Below the pieces are notes generated by a model. It did not search any database. It was given only the letters and a program-made list of their open reading frames with translations, and had not been told where the DNA came from. Below are positions 55,729 through 64,000 of a stretch of 64,000 bases of DNA, piece by piece. Source of the stretch: Tepidimonas taiwanensis (GTDB lineage Bacteria; Pseudomonadota; Gammaproteobacteria; Burkholderiales; Burkholderiaceae_C). The stretch is from contig NZ_CP083911.1 in assembly GCF_020162115.1 (NCBI RefSeq), forward strand, positions 1,364,001-1,428,000, read 5' to 3'. A program made the translations under genes and the position numbers. Within the stretch, counting starts at the first letter, position 1, and each line of letters starts with the position of its first letter.

Positions 55729-56379
55729 TCAGTGCAGGCCGCCGTAGTGGTCTTCGCGGATGATGCGCGGCGTGATCTCGCGCGGCTCGATGGTGACCGG
55801 TTCGTAGATGACGCGCCGGCGCTCGGGGTCGTAGCGCATCTCGACGTGCCCCGACAGCGGGAAATCCTTGCGGAACGGGTGCCCGATGAAGCCGTAGTCG
55901 GTGAGGATGCGGCGCAGGTCCGCGTGCCCCTCGAACACGATGCCGAACAGGTCGAACGCCTCGCGCTCGTACCAGTTGGCCGACGGCCACACCGACGTCA
56001 CCGAATCGATGACCGGAAAATCGTCGTCCGGACAAAAGGTGCGCACGCGCACGCGCTGGTTCAGACTGACCGACAGCAGGTGCGACACCACTGCGAAGCG
56101 CGGGCCGTCCCAGCCGCCGTTGCGGTAGGTCGAGTAGTCCACCCCGCACAGGTCGATCAGCTGCTCGAAGCGGCAGCCCGGCGCGTCGCGCAGCGTCTGC
56201 ATCGCGCCGAGGTACTGTGCCGCGGGCACGACCACCGTGACTTCGCCACGTTCGAGCACCACGCCGCTGGCGCGCTCGCCCAGCGCCGCGGCCACCGCGT
56301 CGCGCACCGCCTCGGGCGCGGGACGCACCGCCTGTGTTGCGAGCGCCGCCCAATCGGCGCCCTGCGTCGTCGAGGTCAT
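55729..56379 (-). CDS. nuoC: NADH-quinone oxidoreductase subunit C
   Basis: 30-kDa peripheral subunit. The 216-residue protein contains the family signature YEREAFDLFGIVFEGHADLRRILTDYGFIGHPFRKDFPL (about 145-183, with ERE-x-xD-xxG). The first ~40 residues are Ala-rich and variable. The ATG at 56379 is preceded by AGGAGACG. Separate nuoC and nuoD genes are normal for Betaproteobacteria. Confidence 0.97.
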   Translation of the reverse strand: MTSTTQGADWAALATQAVRPAPEAVRDAVAAALGERASGVVLERGEVTVVVPAAQYLGAMQTLRDAPGCRFEQLIDLCGVDYSTYRNGGWDGPRFAVVSHLLSVSLNQRVRVRTFCPDDDFPVIDSVTSVWPSANWYEREAFDLFGIVFEGHADLRRILTDYGFIGHPFRKDFPLSGHVEMRYDPERRRVIYEPVTIEPREITPRIIREDHYGGLH

Positions 56380-56410
56380 CGGGACGTCTCCTGGCAAACC
56401 GCGGGCGCCG

Positions 56411-56890
56411 TCACACCCGCGCGATGGTTTCGGTGCGGCGGATCTTGTGCTGCAGCTGGATGATGCCGTACAGCAGCGCCTCGGCCGTCGGTGGACAGCC
56501 CGGCACATAGACGTCGACCGGCACGATGCGGTCGCACCCGCGCACGACCGAGTAGCTGTAGTGGTAGTAGCCGCCGCCGTTGGCGCACGAGCCCATCGAC
56601 AGCACCCAGCGCGGCTCGGCCATCTGGTCGTACACCTTGCGCAGCGCCGGCGCCATCTTGTTGCATAGCGTGCCGGCGACGATCATCAGGTCCGACTGCC
56701 GGGGACTGGCGCGAAACACCTCCGCACCGAAGCGCGCGAGGTCGTAGCGCGCCGTCGCGGCGTGCATCATCTCCACCGCGCAGCAGGCAAGACCGAACGT
56801 CATCGGCCACAGCGAGCCGGTCTTGGCCCAGTTCACCACCGCGTCGTAGCTGGTGGTGAAAAAACCTTCCTTGAACACGCCTTCGATCAT
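56411..56890 (-). CDS. nuoB: NADH-quinone oxidoreductase subunit B
   Basis: Subunit with the terminal cluster N2 that reduces quinone. The 159-residue protein has the unusual adjacent cysteines in LACCAVEMMHA, the third in SMGSCANGGGYYH and the fourth in YVPGCPPTAEALL. Length is typical of the short Betaproteobacterial form. Confidence 0.99.
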   Translation of the reverse strand: MIEGVFKEGFFTTSYDAVVNWAKTGSLWPMTFGLACCAVEMMHAATARYDLARFGAEVFRASPRQSDLMIVAGTLCNKMAPALRKVYDQMAEPRWVLSMGSCANGGGYYHYSYSVVRGCDRIVPVDVYVPGCPPTAEALLYGIIQLQHKIRRTETIARV

Positions 56891-56929
56891 CGGTGGCTCC
56901 CGCTCATGTCCGCGCTGCGTAGCGCCCGT

Positions 56930-57289
56930 TCACTCCCAGTCGAGCGCGCCCTTTTTCCACTCGTAGGCAAACCCGACCACCAGGATCGCCAGGAACATCA
57001 CGCCCGCCCAGAAGCCCGTCGCGCCGATGTCCGCGAAGGCGACGGCCCACGGGATCAAAAAGGCGATTTCCAGGTCGAACAGAATGAACAGGATGGCCAC
57101 GAGGTAGTAGCGCACATCGAACTTCATGCGCGCATCTTCAAACGCCTCGAAGCCGCATTCGTAGGGGGAGTTCTTCTCCGGATCCGGACGATTCGGCCCA
57201 AGCAGATAGCCAAATACCTGGGGGAGTACACCGACCGCAAAGCCCACCAAAATAAACAGGAGTACGGGCAGATACTGCTCAGGGCTCAC
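56930..57289 (-). CDS. nuoA: NADH-quinone oxidoreductase subunit A
   Basis: Small three-helix membrane subunit near the quinone site; first gene of the complex I operon. The 119-residue protein carries the conserved loop SPYECGFEAFEDARMKFDVRYYLVAILFILFDLEIAFL (about 42-79), with the Cys and acidic residues of the deactive/active loop. The tRNA-Leu gene lies 50 bp upstream, so the nuo transcript may start at or before secG. Confidence 0.98.
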   Translation of the reverse strand: MSPEQYLPVLLFILVGFAVGVLPQVFGYLLGPNRPDPEKNSPYECGFEAFEDARMKFDVRYYLVAILFILFDLEIAFLIPWAVAFADIGATGFWAGVMFLAILVVGFAYEWKKGALDWE

Positions 57290-57339
57290 ACGCGTCTCCG
57301 GGTTGCGGCGCCCTGGGGGCGCTGGGTCGTGTCATTGAT

Positions 57340-57424
57340 TGGTGCCGACGGCGAGACTCGAACTCGCACAGCTTTCGCCACTACCCCCTCAAGATAGCGT
57401 GTCTACCAATTCCACCACGTCGGC
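57340..57424 (-). tRNA. tRNA-Leu (anticodon GAG)
   Basis: The 85-nt minus-strand sequence folds as a class II tRNA. The acceptor arm is GCCGACG with CGTCGGC and an encoded CCA. The D arm is followed by an anticodon stem CTATC/GGTAG with loop TTGAGGG, giving the anticodon GAG. The long variable arm is TGGCGAAAGCTGT and the T arm is GCGAG-TTCGAGT-CTCGC. It reads CUC/CUU leucine codons. It sits between secG and nuoA on the same strand and could be processed from their shared transcript. Confidence 0.97.
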
Positions 57425-57543
57425 AAGGGACTGTCGCTGGGCGCTGGATCTGGCTTCACCTCACCGGCAACATTCATCCGCAGCGATGGGGTGCATTGTA
57501 CCCGGAATTGGACCCGTTTCCGGGCCCGGTGCACCCGAATGGA

Positions 57544-57894
57544 TCACTGACCCGGAATCTGCGACGCACTGTCGGCGGCCGGTGCCGCACCGGGCGCGGG
57601 CGTGACGGGCACGGCTGGCACCGATTCGAGCACGCTGCCCGACGACGCCTGCGGGCGCTGATACCCCAGGAACGCCAGCGCCAGCGTCGAGGCGAGGAAC
57701 ACCGTCGCCAGCACCGCGGTGCTGCGCGACAGGAAGTTCGCGCCGCCGGCGGCACCGAAGAGGCTCGCGGAGGCACCGCCGCCAAACGCGGCACCTGCGT
57801 CCGCCCCTTTTCCGTGCTGCAGCAGAATCAGGCCGATCATGACCAAGGCGGACAGCACCTGCACGATGATCAACAGGGTCAACAGTACGTTCAT
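57544..57894 (-). CDS. secG: Preprotein translocase subunit SecG
   Basis: Two-helix accessory subunit of the SecYEG channel. The 116-residue protein has helices at about 3-22 and 52-72. The conserved segment LILLQHGKGADAGAAFGGG lies between them and GASASLFGAAGGANFLSRST follows it. The last ~40 residues are Pro/Ala/Ser-rich, a common extension in this order. I chose the ATG at 57894 over an in-frame start 21 bases upstream. Located between tpiA and tRNA-Leu, the usual arrangement. Confidence 0.96.
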   Translation of the reverse strand: MNVLLTLLIIVQVLSALVMIGLILLQHGKGADAGAAFGGGASASLFGAAGGANFLSRSTAVLATVFLASTLALAFLGYQRPQASSGSVLESVPAVPVTPAPGAAPAADSASQIPGQ

Positions 57895-57934
57895 ACCAAC
57901 TCCTCGAAACGACAAATGGGGGTCTCCGCGCGCG

Positions 57935-58678
<744 letters not shown>

Positions 58679-58704
58679 CGTTCGGGTGTCTCCGCTACAG
58701 GGAT

Positions 58705-59718
58705 TCAGGCCGCCGTGCCCGTCCAGTCGAGCACGATCTTGCCGATGTGTTGGTTGGACTCCATGAGGGCGTGTGCACGGGCCGCCTCGGCCGCGGGGAA
58801 CACCCGGTAAACGACCGGGCGGATCGCCCCGCGCTCGATCAGCGGCCACACGTGCCGGTGCAGCTCGCGCGCGATCGCGGCCTTGAACGCCACTGGACGG
58901 GGACGCAGCGTCGAGCCGGTGATGGTCAGGCGCCGGCGCAGCACGAGGCCGGCGTCGAACCCGGCCTGCACCCCGCCCTGCACCGCGATGATCACGAGGC
59001 GCCCGTCCTCCGCCAGGCACTGCACCTCGCGCGCCACGTAGGGCCCGGCCACCATGTCGAGGATCACGTCCACGCCGCGCCCGGCGGTCAGGCGCGCGAC
59101 CTCGGCGACGAAGTCCTGCTCGCGGTACCGGATCGCGTACTCCGCCCCGAGCCGCACGCACGCGTCCGCCTTGTCGGCGGAACCGACGGTGACGAACACG
59201 CGCGCGCCCATCGCGCGCGCCATCTGGATCGCGGTGACGCCGATGCCGCTCGCGCCGCCCTGCACGAGCAGCGTCTCGCCGGCCTGCAGCCGGCCGCGGT
59301 CGAAGACGTTGCTCCAGACGGTGAAAAACGTCTCCGGGATACCCGCGGCCTCGACGTCGCTCCAGCCGTGCGGCACCGGCAACACCTGCCCGACCGGGGC
59401 CACGCAGTACTCCGCATAGCCCCCGCCGGCCACCAGCGCGCACACGCGCTGCCCGATGCGCAGGCCCGCGGCCTCCATCGCCTCGACGTCACCGCTGTCG
59501 ATGACACCGGCGACCTCCAGTCCCGGCAGGTCGGTCACCCCGGGCGGCGGCGCGTACTGGCCGCGGCGCTGCAGCACGTCGGGCCGGTTGACGCCCGACG
59601 CACTGACACGGATGCGCACCTCGCCCTCACCGGGCTCGGGCCGCGGACGCTGCACCAGCCGCAGCACGTCCGGCGCGCCGTAGGCGCTGATTTCGATCGC
59701 GCGCATCAACGGAGCCAC
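58705..59718 (-). CDS. NAD(P)H-quinone oxidoreductase (zinc-free MDR, PIG3-type)
   Basis: A 337-residue medium-chain reductase with the quinone oxidoreductase pattern: the N-terminal GroES-like fold (VSASGVNRPDVLQRRGQY) and the Rossmann motif QGGASGIGVTAIQMARAMGA near residue 150. It ends in RVFPAAEAARAHALMESNQHIGKIVL. The zinc ligands of alcohol dehydrogenases are absent. It probably reduces quinones with NADPH. I start it at the GTG 59718 because AGGAGG lies six bases before it; the ATG 12 bases later is too far. This family precedes tpiA in many Burkholderiales. Confidence 0.92.
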   Translation of the reverse strand: MAPLMRAIEISAYGAPDVLRLVQRPRPEPGEGEVRIRVSASGVNRPDVLQRRGQYAPPPGVTDLPGLEVAGVIDSGDVEAMEAAGLRIGQRVCALVAGGGYAEYCVAPVGQVLPVPHGWSDVEAAGIPETFFTVWSNVFDRGRLQAGETLLVQGGASGIGVTAIQMARAMGARVFVTVGSADKADACVRLGAEYAIRYREQDFVAEVARLTAGRGVDVILDMVAGPYVAREVQCLAEDGRLVIIAVQGGVQAGFDAGLVLRRRLTITGSTLRPRPVAFKAAIARELHRHVWPLIERGAIRPVVYRVFPAAEAARAHALMESNQHIGKIVLDWTGTAA

Positions 59719-59745
59719 GGAGCACCTCCTGCCGGTCTCGCCAGC

Positions 59746-61869
59746 TCACTGTTGCGACTGGCCGCCGGCGCCGCCGCGGTCGTCCAGCAGCGCCTTCATC
59801 GACAGCTTGATGCGGCCCTTGTCGTCGGTCTCGAGCACCTTGACCTTGACGATCTGCCCTTCCTTGAGGAAGTCCGACACCTTCTCGACGCGCTGGTGCG
59901 CGATCTGGCTGATGTGCAGCAGGCCGTCCTTGCCCGGCAGGATGTTGACGAGCGCGCCGAAGTCCAGGATCTTGGTCACCGGGCCTTCGTAGATCTGCCC
60001 GACCTCGACCTCGGCGGTGATCTCCTCGATGCGGCGCCGCGCCTCGGCCGCGCGGTCGGGGTCGGTGGAGGCGATCGTGATCGTGCCGTCCTCGGCGATG
60101 TCGATCGTCGTGCCGGTCTCCTCGGTCAGCGCGCGGATGGTGGCGCCGCCCTTGCCGATGACGTCGCGGATCTTCTCCGGGTTGATCTTCATCGTGTACA
60201 GGCGCGGCGCGTAGACGGAGATGTCCTCGCGCGCGCCGGCGATGGCGGCCTGCATCTTCTCGAGGATGTGTAGCCGCGCCTCCTTGGCCTGCGCCAGCGC
60301 GACCTGCATGATCTCCTTCGTGATGCCCTGGATTTTGATGTCCATTTGCAGCGCGGTCACGCCCTGCGTCGTGCCGGCAACCTTGAAGTCCATGTCGCCG
60401 AGGTGGTCCTCGTCACCGAGGATGTCGGTCAGCACCGCGAACTTGTTGCCTTCCTTGATCAGGCCCATCGCGATGCCGGCGACGTGCGCCTTCATCGGCA
60501 CGCCCGCGTCCATCAACGCCAGGCACCCGCCGCAGACGGTGGCCATCGACGAAGAGCCGTTCGATTCGGTGACCTCCGAGACGACGCGGATCGTGTAGGG
60601 GAACTCGTCCTTGCTCGGCAGGCACGCGATCAGCGCGCGCTTGGCCAGCCGCCCGTGGCCGATTTCGCGCCGCTTCGGTGCCCCGACCCGCCCCGTCTCG
60701 CCGGTGGCGAACGGCGGCATGTTGTAGTGCAGCATGAAGCGGTCCTGGTACTCGCCAGAGAGCGCGTCGATGATCTGCGCGTCGCGTTCGGTGCCCAGCG
60801 TGGCGATGACCAGCGCCTGCGTCTCGCCGCGCGTGAACAGCGCCGAGCCGTGCGTGCGCGGCAGCACGCCGGTGCGGATCTCGATCGGCCGCACGGTGCG
60901 CGTGTCGCGCCCGTCGATGCGCGGCTCGCCGTTGAGGATCTGCTGGCGCACGATGCGCGATTCGATCTCGAACAGCAAACCGTCGACCTTGACCTCGTCG
61001 AACGCGACGCCGCGCTCGGCCAGCCCCGCCTTGACCGCGGCATACGCCTCACGGCAGGCCTGCGTGCGCGCCTGCTTGTTGCGGATCTGGTAGGCCGCGC
61101 GCAGGGGCCCCTCGCCCAGCTCCGTCACCTGCGCGATCAGCGCCTCGTCACGCGGCGGCGGCTGCCAGTTCCACGCGGGCTTGCCGGCGACGCGCACCAG
61201 ATCGTGGATCGCCTCGATCGCGATCTTGCCCTGCTCGTGGCCGAACACCACCGCGCCCAGCATCACTTCCTCCGGGAGCTGGTCGGCCTCGGATTCGACC
61301 ATCAGCACCGCGGACTCGGTGCCGGCGACGACGAGGTCCAGGCGCGAATTGGCCTTCTCGGTCGGGCCCGGGTTGAGCACGTATTCGCCGTTGACATAGC
61401 CGACACGGGCCGCCCCGATCGGGCCGTTGAACGGAATGCCGCTGATCGCCAGCGCGGCGCTGGAGGCGATCATCGCCGGGATGTCGGCGTCCACGTCAGG
61501 GTTGAGCGACAGCGTGTGGACGACGATCTGCACCTCGTTGAAAAACCCGTCCGGGAACAGCGGGCGGATCGGCCGGTCGATCAGGCGGCTCGTCAGCGTC
61601 TCGTACTCGCTGGGGCGGCCTTCGCGCTTGAAGAAGCTGCCCGGGATCTTGCCCGCGGCGTAAGCCTTCTCGACGTAGTCGACGGTCAACGGGAAGAAAT
61701 CCTGCCCGGGCTTGGCCTCGGGACGCGCCACGACGGTGGCCAGCACGACGGTGCCGTCCATGTCGAGCAGCACGGCGCCGGTGGCCTGGCGCGCGATTTC
61801 GCCGGTTTCCATCGTGACGGTGTGACGACCCCACTGGAAGGTCTTGGTGTGCTTGTTGAACAGGCTCAT
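59746..61869 (-). CDS. pnp: Polyribonucleotide nucleotidyltransferase (PNPase)
   Basis: Phosphorolytic 3'-5' exoribonuclease, core of the degradosome. The 707-residue protein has two RNase PH domains (about 10-210 and 310-540) joined by a helical domain. The catalytic block reads SSMATVCGGCLALMDAGVPM. A KH domain (GKGGATIRALTEETGTTIDI, about 560-580) and an S1 domain (VGQIYEGPVTKILDFGALVNI, about 620-690) follow. The start is MSLFNKHTKTFQWG. It follows rpsO, with a terminator between them, as in most Proteobacteria. Confidence 0.98.
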   Translation of the reverse strand: MSLFNKHTKTFQWGRHTVTMETGEIARQATGAVLLDMDGTVVLATVVARPEAKPGQDFFPLTVDYVEKAYAAGKIPGSFFKREGRPSEYETLTSRLIDRPIRPLFPDGFFNEVQIVVHTLSLNPDVDADIPAMIASSAALAISGIPFNGPIGAARVGYVNGEYVLNPGPTEKANSRLDLVVAGTESAVLMVESEADQLPEEVMLGAVVFGHEQGKIAIEAIHDLVRVAGKPAWNWQPPPRDEALIAQVTELGEGPLRAAYQIRNKQARTQACREAYAAVKAGLAERGVAFDEVKVDGLLFEIESRIVRQQILNGEPRIDGRDTRTVRPIEIRTGVLPRTHGSALFTRGETQALVIATLGTERDAQIIDALSGEYQDRFMLHYNMPPFATGETGRVGAPKRREIGHGRLAKRALIACLPSKDEFPYTIRVVSEVTESNGSSSMATVCGGCLALMDAGVPMKAHVAGIAMGLIKEGNKFAVLTDILGDEDHLGDMDFKVAGTTQGVTALQMDIKIQGITKEIMQVALAQAKEARLHILEKMQAAIAGAREDISVYAPRLYTMKINPEKIRDVIGKGGATIRALTEETGTTIDIAEDGTITIASTDPDRAAEARRRIEEITAEVEVGQIYEGPVTKILDFGALVNILPGKDGLLHISQIAHQRVEKVSDFLKEGQIVKVKVLETDDKGRIKLSMKALLDDRGGAGGQSQQ

Positions 61870-62033
61870 GGATGGGTCTCCTCAAGAGAGTGGCCACCAG
61901 CACAGAACACGATGCCATTCCAGCGCCACCCCCGGGACGGCGGTGGAATGACACAGCTTCGCTCTGGGCCGGCTCGGCCGGTGATGACGCCCGTGCGCGC
62001 GGCGCGGGCGACGGTAAAACGCGATGATGCAAC
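61870..62033. promoter_or_regulatory. pnp leader / upstream region
   Basis: 164 bases between the terminator after rpsO and the pnp ATG, with no gene. In E. coli this leader is an RNase III/PNPase autoregulation site, so similar control is plausible. I could not recognise a matching hairpin with confidence. A GAGGAGACC ribosome site precedes the start codon. Confidence 0.4.
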
Positions 62034-62068
62034 AAAAAACGCCCGGGGCCGACACGCGGCCCGGGGCG
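62034..62068 (-). terminator. Intrinsic terminator between rpsO and pnp
   Basis: On the minus strand a 12-bp stem with one mismatch (CGCCCCGGGCCG pairing with CGGCCCCGGGCG, loop CGTGT) is followed by TTTTTT. It lies 53 bp after the rpsO stop codon. It probably ends a fraction of the rpsO transcripts and lets the rest read into pnp. Confidence 0.9.
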
Positions 62069-62121
62069 CTTTCGGTGGACGACGGGCAATCACCCGGTGG
62101 CGTCGGCGGCTGCCGCGTCGA

Positions 62122-62388
62122 TCACTTGCGCAGACCGAGCTTCTGGATCAGCGCGACGTAACGGTCGGTATCCTTGGACTTCAGGTAGTCCAGCAGCTTG
62201 CGGCGGCGGCTGACGAGCTTGAGCAGACCGCGACGGCCGTGGTGGTCCTTCGCGTGGGTCTTGAAGTGCGGCGTCAGCTCGTTGATGCGCGCGGTCAGCA
62301 GCGCGACCTGAACTTCGGGGCTGCCGGTGTCGTTGGCACCGCGGGCGTGTTCCGCGATGACCTTGGCTTTGGTTTCGGACGTGATCAT
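62122..62388 (-). CDS. rpsO: 30S ribosomal protein S15
   Basis: Primary 16S-binding ribosomal protein of the small-subunit platform. The 88-residue protein (MITSETKAKVIAEHARGANDTGS start; HFKTHAKDHHGRRGLLKLVSRRRKLLDYL core) has the exact family length and shows no oddity. S15 commonly represses its own mRNA, and a strong hairpin in the leader (62435-62461) is a candidate site. Confidence 0.99.
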   Translation of the reverse strand: MITSETKAKVIAEHARGANDTGSPEVQVALLTARINELTPHFKTHAKDHHGRRGLLKLVSRRRKLLDYLKSKDTDRYVALIQKLGLRK

Positions 62389-62434
62389 GAATCAACCTCG
62401 GTTGGACAAGCGACCGTCCGCAGGTGGGCGCCGG

Positions 62435-62461
62435 CCGGTTGCCTGGTCACCCGGCAACCGG
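62435..62461 (-). promoter_or_regulatory. Leader hairpin of rpsO, candidate S15 autoregulatory element
   Basis: CCGGTTGCC, nine-base loop GGGTGACCA, GGCAACCGG forms a perfect 9-bp stem in the middle of the ~127-nt leader of rpsO on the minus strand. Several unrelated S15-binding leader structures are known in other bacterial groups. Position and strength make this a reasonable candidate, but binding is inferred only. Confidence 0.45.
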
Positions 62462-62522
62462 GACCTTCCGCGCTGCGCCGCAGACGGCGTGAACCCGCCC
62501 CGTCAAAGCAGGGCAGCCAAGC

Positions 62523-62553
62523 ATTATAGCCGAGTGGTCGCAGCTACCGTCAG
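62523..62553 (-). promoter_or_regulatory. rpsO promoter, overlapping the end of the upstream gene
   Basis: A consensus TATAAT -10 on the minus strand (62523-62528) is preceded by CTGACG (62548-62553) as a weak -35 with a 19-bp spacer. The -35 part lies inside the last codons of the ABC binding-protein gene (ends 62550). The start near 62516 gives a ~127-nt leader. Confidence 0.65.
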
Positions 62554-63884
62554 GGCCGCACCATGCGGCAGGTGTGCGGCTGCTCGGCGGCGGCCGCGTC
62601 CAGGCGCTGCAGCACCCGGAAGCCAAAGCCCGATCCCTCCACGTCGAACGGCACGCCCGGGGCGCCCTGGCGCTCCATCACCGCCACCATCAGCGGCTGC
62701 TGCGCCTGGTGATCGTCGGCGCGCATGCGCAGCCGCTGCCCGGCCAGTGTCACGTCCGCCTGTTCGAGTGCGCGCGCAATGGCCACCGCCGACGGCCCCG
62801 CGGCCCCGCCCGGGGCGGCGCGGGCGGCGCGGGCGGCGCGCTCGATCGCCTGCGCCAGCGCCTCGATCATCAGCTGCATGCGCATGTGCACATAATCGTC
62901 GGCCGGATTCGGGAAACGTTGGCGGAACGCCTCGTAGAAGCGCCGCGACTCGGCATCCGGCGCGTTCGGGAACCAGTCCGCCACCGCGATGACTCGGCCG
63001 ACGCCGGCCTCGCCGATCGCCGCCGGCGCGCCCAGCGCGTTGCCGTAGAAGGTGTAGAACTTGCCGTCGAAGCCGCCCTCGCGCGCCGCGCGCACCAGCA
63101 GCGTCAGGTCGTTGCCCCAGTTGCCCGTGATGACGGCCTGCGCGCCGCTGGCCTTGATCTTGGTGACGTAGGGCAGGAAGTCCTTGATGCGCGCCATCGG
63201 ATGCAGCTCCTCGCCGACGATGCGCACGTCCGGCCGCTGCAGCGCGAGCTGGCGCCGCGCCTCGCGCAGCACGGCCTGGCCGAAGCTGTAGTCCTGCCCG
63301 ATCAGGTAGACGCTGCGCACGCTCGGATCGGCCTTGAGCACCCCCATCAGCGCCGCCATGCGCATGTCGGCGTGCGCGTCGAAGCGGAAGTGCCAGAAGC
63401 TGCAGCGCTCGTTGGTCAGGACCGGATCGACGGCCGAGTAGTTGAGGAACAACACCTGCCGCTGCGGCTCGCGCTCGTTGTGGCGGTTGATCGCCTCGAT
63501 CAGCGCCGCCGCCACGGCCGACGAGTTGCCCTGGGCGACCAGCGTGATGCCGTCGTCGAGCGCGGACTGCAGCGCCGACAGCGCCTCCTGCGGCTGCCCC
63601 TTGCTGTCGTAGCGCACGATCTGCAGCGGCCGCCGCACCCCGGGCGCGACCTCGATGCCGCCACGGGCGTTGACCCGCTCGGCCGCCCAGACGAGGTTGC
63701 GAAACACGGCTTCGCCCGCGTTGCCCATCGGGCCGGAGAGTCCCTCGATCAGCGCGAGCCGGATGGCCGCCTCGCCCCGGGCCGCGCCCGGCTGTGCCGC
63801 CAGCCCGCCGGCCCAGCCCGCCAGCAGCAGCGCGCCGCCGCCCACCAACCAGCGCCGCCGTCCCCATCGTGTATCCCGCGTCAT
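62550..63884 (-). CDS. ABC transporter substrate-binding protein, branched-chain amino-acid type
   Basis: A 444-residue periplasmic binding protein of the Leu/Ile/Val-binding (type I) fold. A signal sequence with an RRRWLVGGG motif, possibly Tat, runs to about AAQ at residue 31. The ligand-binding lobes follow: RLALIEGLSGPMGNAGE near 42, LVAQGNSSAVAAALIEAIN, VYLIGQDYSFGQAVLREAR, and KIKASGAQAVITGNWGNDLTLLVRAA. It is longer than LivJ by a ~35-residue Ala-rich stretch near 370-385. No permease or ATPase gene is visible in the window. The ligand could be an amino acid, amide or aromatic compound. ATG 63884 is preceded by AAAGGACG. Confidence 0.88.
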   Translation of the reverse strand: MTRDTRWGRRRWLVGGGALLLAGWAGGLAAQPGAARGEAAIRLALIEGLSGPMGNAGEAVFRNLVWAAERVNARGGIEVAPGVRRPLQIVRYDSKGQPQEALSALQSALDDGITLVAQGNSSAVAAALIEAINRHNEREPQRQVLFLNYSAVDPVLTNERCSFWHFRFDAHADMRMAALMGVLKADPSVRSVYLIGQDYSFGQAVLREARRQLALQRPDVRIVGEELHPMARIKDFLPYVTKIKASGAQAVITGNWGNDLTLLVRAAREGGFDGKFYTFYGNALGAPAAIGEAGVGRVIAVADWFPNAPDAESRRFYEAFRQRFPNPADDYVHMRMQLMIEALAQAIERAARAARAAPGGAAGPSAVAIARALEQADVTLAGQRLRMRADDHQAQQPLMVAVMERQGAPGVPFDVEGSGFGFRVLQRLDAAAAEQPHTCRMVRP

Positions 63885-63972
63885 GCGTGTGCGTCCTTTC
63901 GTGTGTCGTGATCCTGCCGATGCGCCCGCACCGCCGACCGCAAGCCATTGGCGGCGTCGGGTGCGGGGCGCG

Positions 63973-63978
63973 ATTCTA
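63973..63978 (-). promoter_or_regulatory. -10 element for the ABC binding-protein gene
   Basis: TAGAAT on the minus strand in an AT-rich patch at the right edge. The -35 element would lie at or beyond the window end, so only half the promoter is visible. The transcript would have a ~85-nt leader. Confidence 0.4.
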
Positions 63979-64000
63979 GCCGATTTGTAATTCATAATTA

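Overview
The window looks like part of the chromosome of a high-GC betaproteobacterium of the order Burkholderiales, probably Comamonadaceae or a close relative. I infer this from the block rpsO-pnp-qor-tpiA-secG-tRNA-Leu-nuoA-to-nuoN followed by DUF2818, NUDIX and DUF1178 genes, from the APH-type homoserine kinase beside polA, and from protein families such as DUF2782 and BPSS1780 that are typical of the order. The genus cannot be fixed from sequence reading alone. I see no insertion sequence, prophage, CRISPR array, integron or replication origin. Almost everything is core genome, and I recognise no gene for a dedicated DNA-binding transcription factor.

Layout. 1-5.2 kb: the start of an hrpA-type helicase, argA, a repeat-rich small lipoprotein, a JmjC-type ribosomal oxygenase, an FKBP-type prolyl isomerase and dut. 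5.2-8.9 kb: a TRAP transporter whose binding protein closely resembles TakP, the 2-oxoacid-binding protein, with an intrinsic terminator between the binding protein and the two permease genes. 9.1-12.3 kb: dxs, ispA and xseB, an isoprenoid-precursor cluster on the minus strand. Divergent from it is an orphan Rieske oxygenase with a well-formed promoter and a structured leader, followed by an EamA exporter and a two-domain sulfurtransferase. 15.6-17.6 kb: a decayed EAL-domain fragment and a chemoreceptor. 17.8-25 kb: polA (minus), then DUF2782, thrB, a BPSS1780 membrane protein and phoX (plus), the last with a Pho-box-like site. 25-30.6 kb (minus): a DadA-like oxidoreductase, uvrD, and a stand-alone motB/motA stator pair. 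30.6-41.2 kb: guaC with an odd leader, a DEAD-box helicase, a PiT phosphate transporter, orn, a Ste24-like protease with rsgA, a CbiB/AmpE-like membrane protein with a CoA-type NUDIX hydrolase, and glutamate dehydrogenase. 41.3-57.3 kb (minus): DUF1178, an ADP-ribose-type NUDIX hydrolase, DUF2818 and all fourteen subunits of respiratory complex I. 57.3-64 kb (minus): tRNA-Leu(GAG), secG, tpiA, a quinone oxidoreductase, pnp, rpsO and an ABC-type amino-acid-binding protein.

How it fits together. Complex I, TPI, GDH and the TakP-like TRAP system cover central carbon, nitrogen and respiratory metabolism. PhoX and PiT cover phosphate. Pnp, Orn, the DEAD-box helicase, HrpA, RsgA, RpsO and RoxA cover RNA turnover and ribosome biology. 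The most rewarding leads are regulatory or vestigial rather than a new multi-gene system: the Rieske leader hairpin with an unused Shine-Dalgarno sequence, the terminator-like hairpin at the guaC transcription start, the rpsO leader hairpin, the Pho box at phoX, palindromes at gdhA and pit, and the EAL relic.
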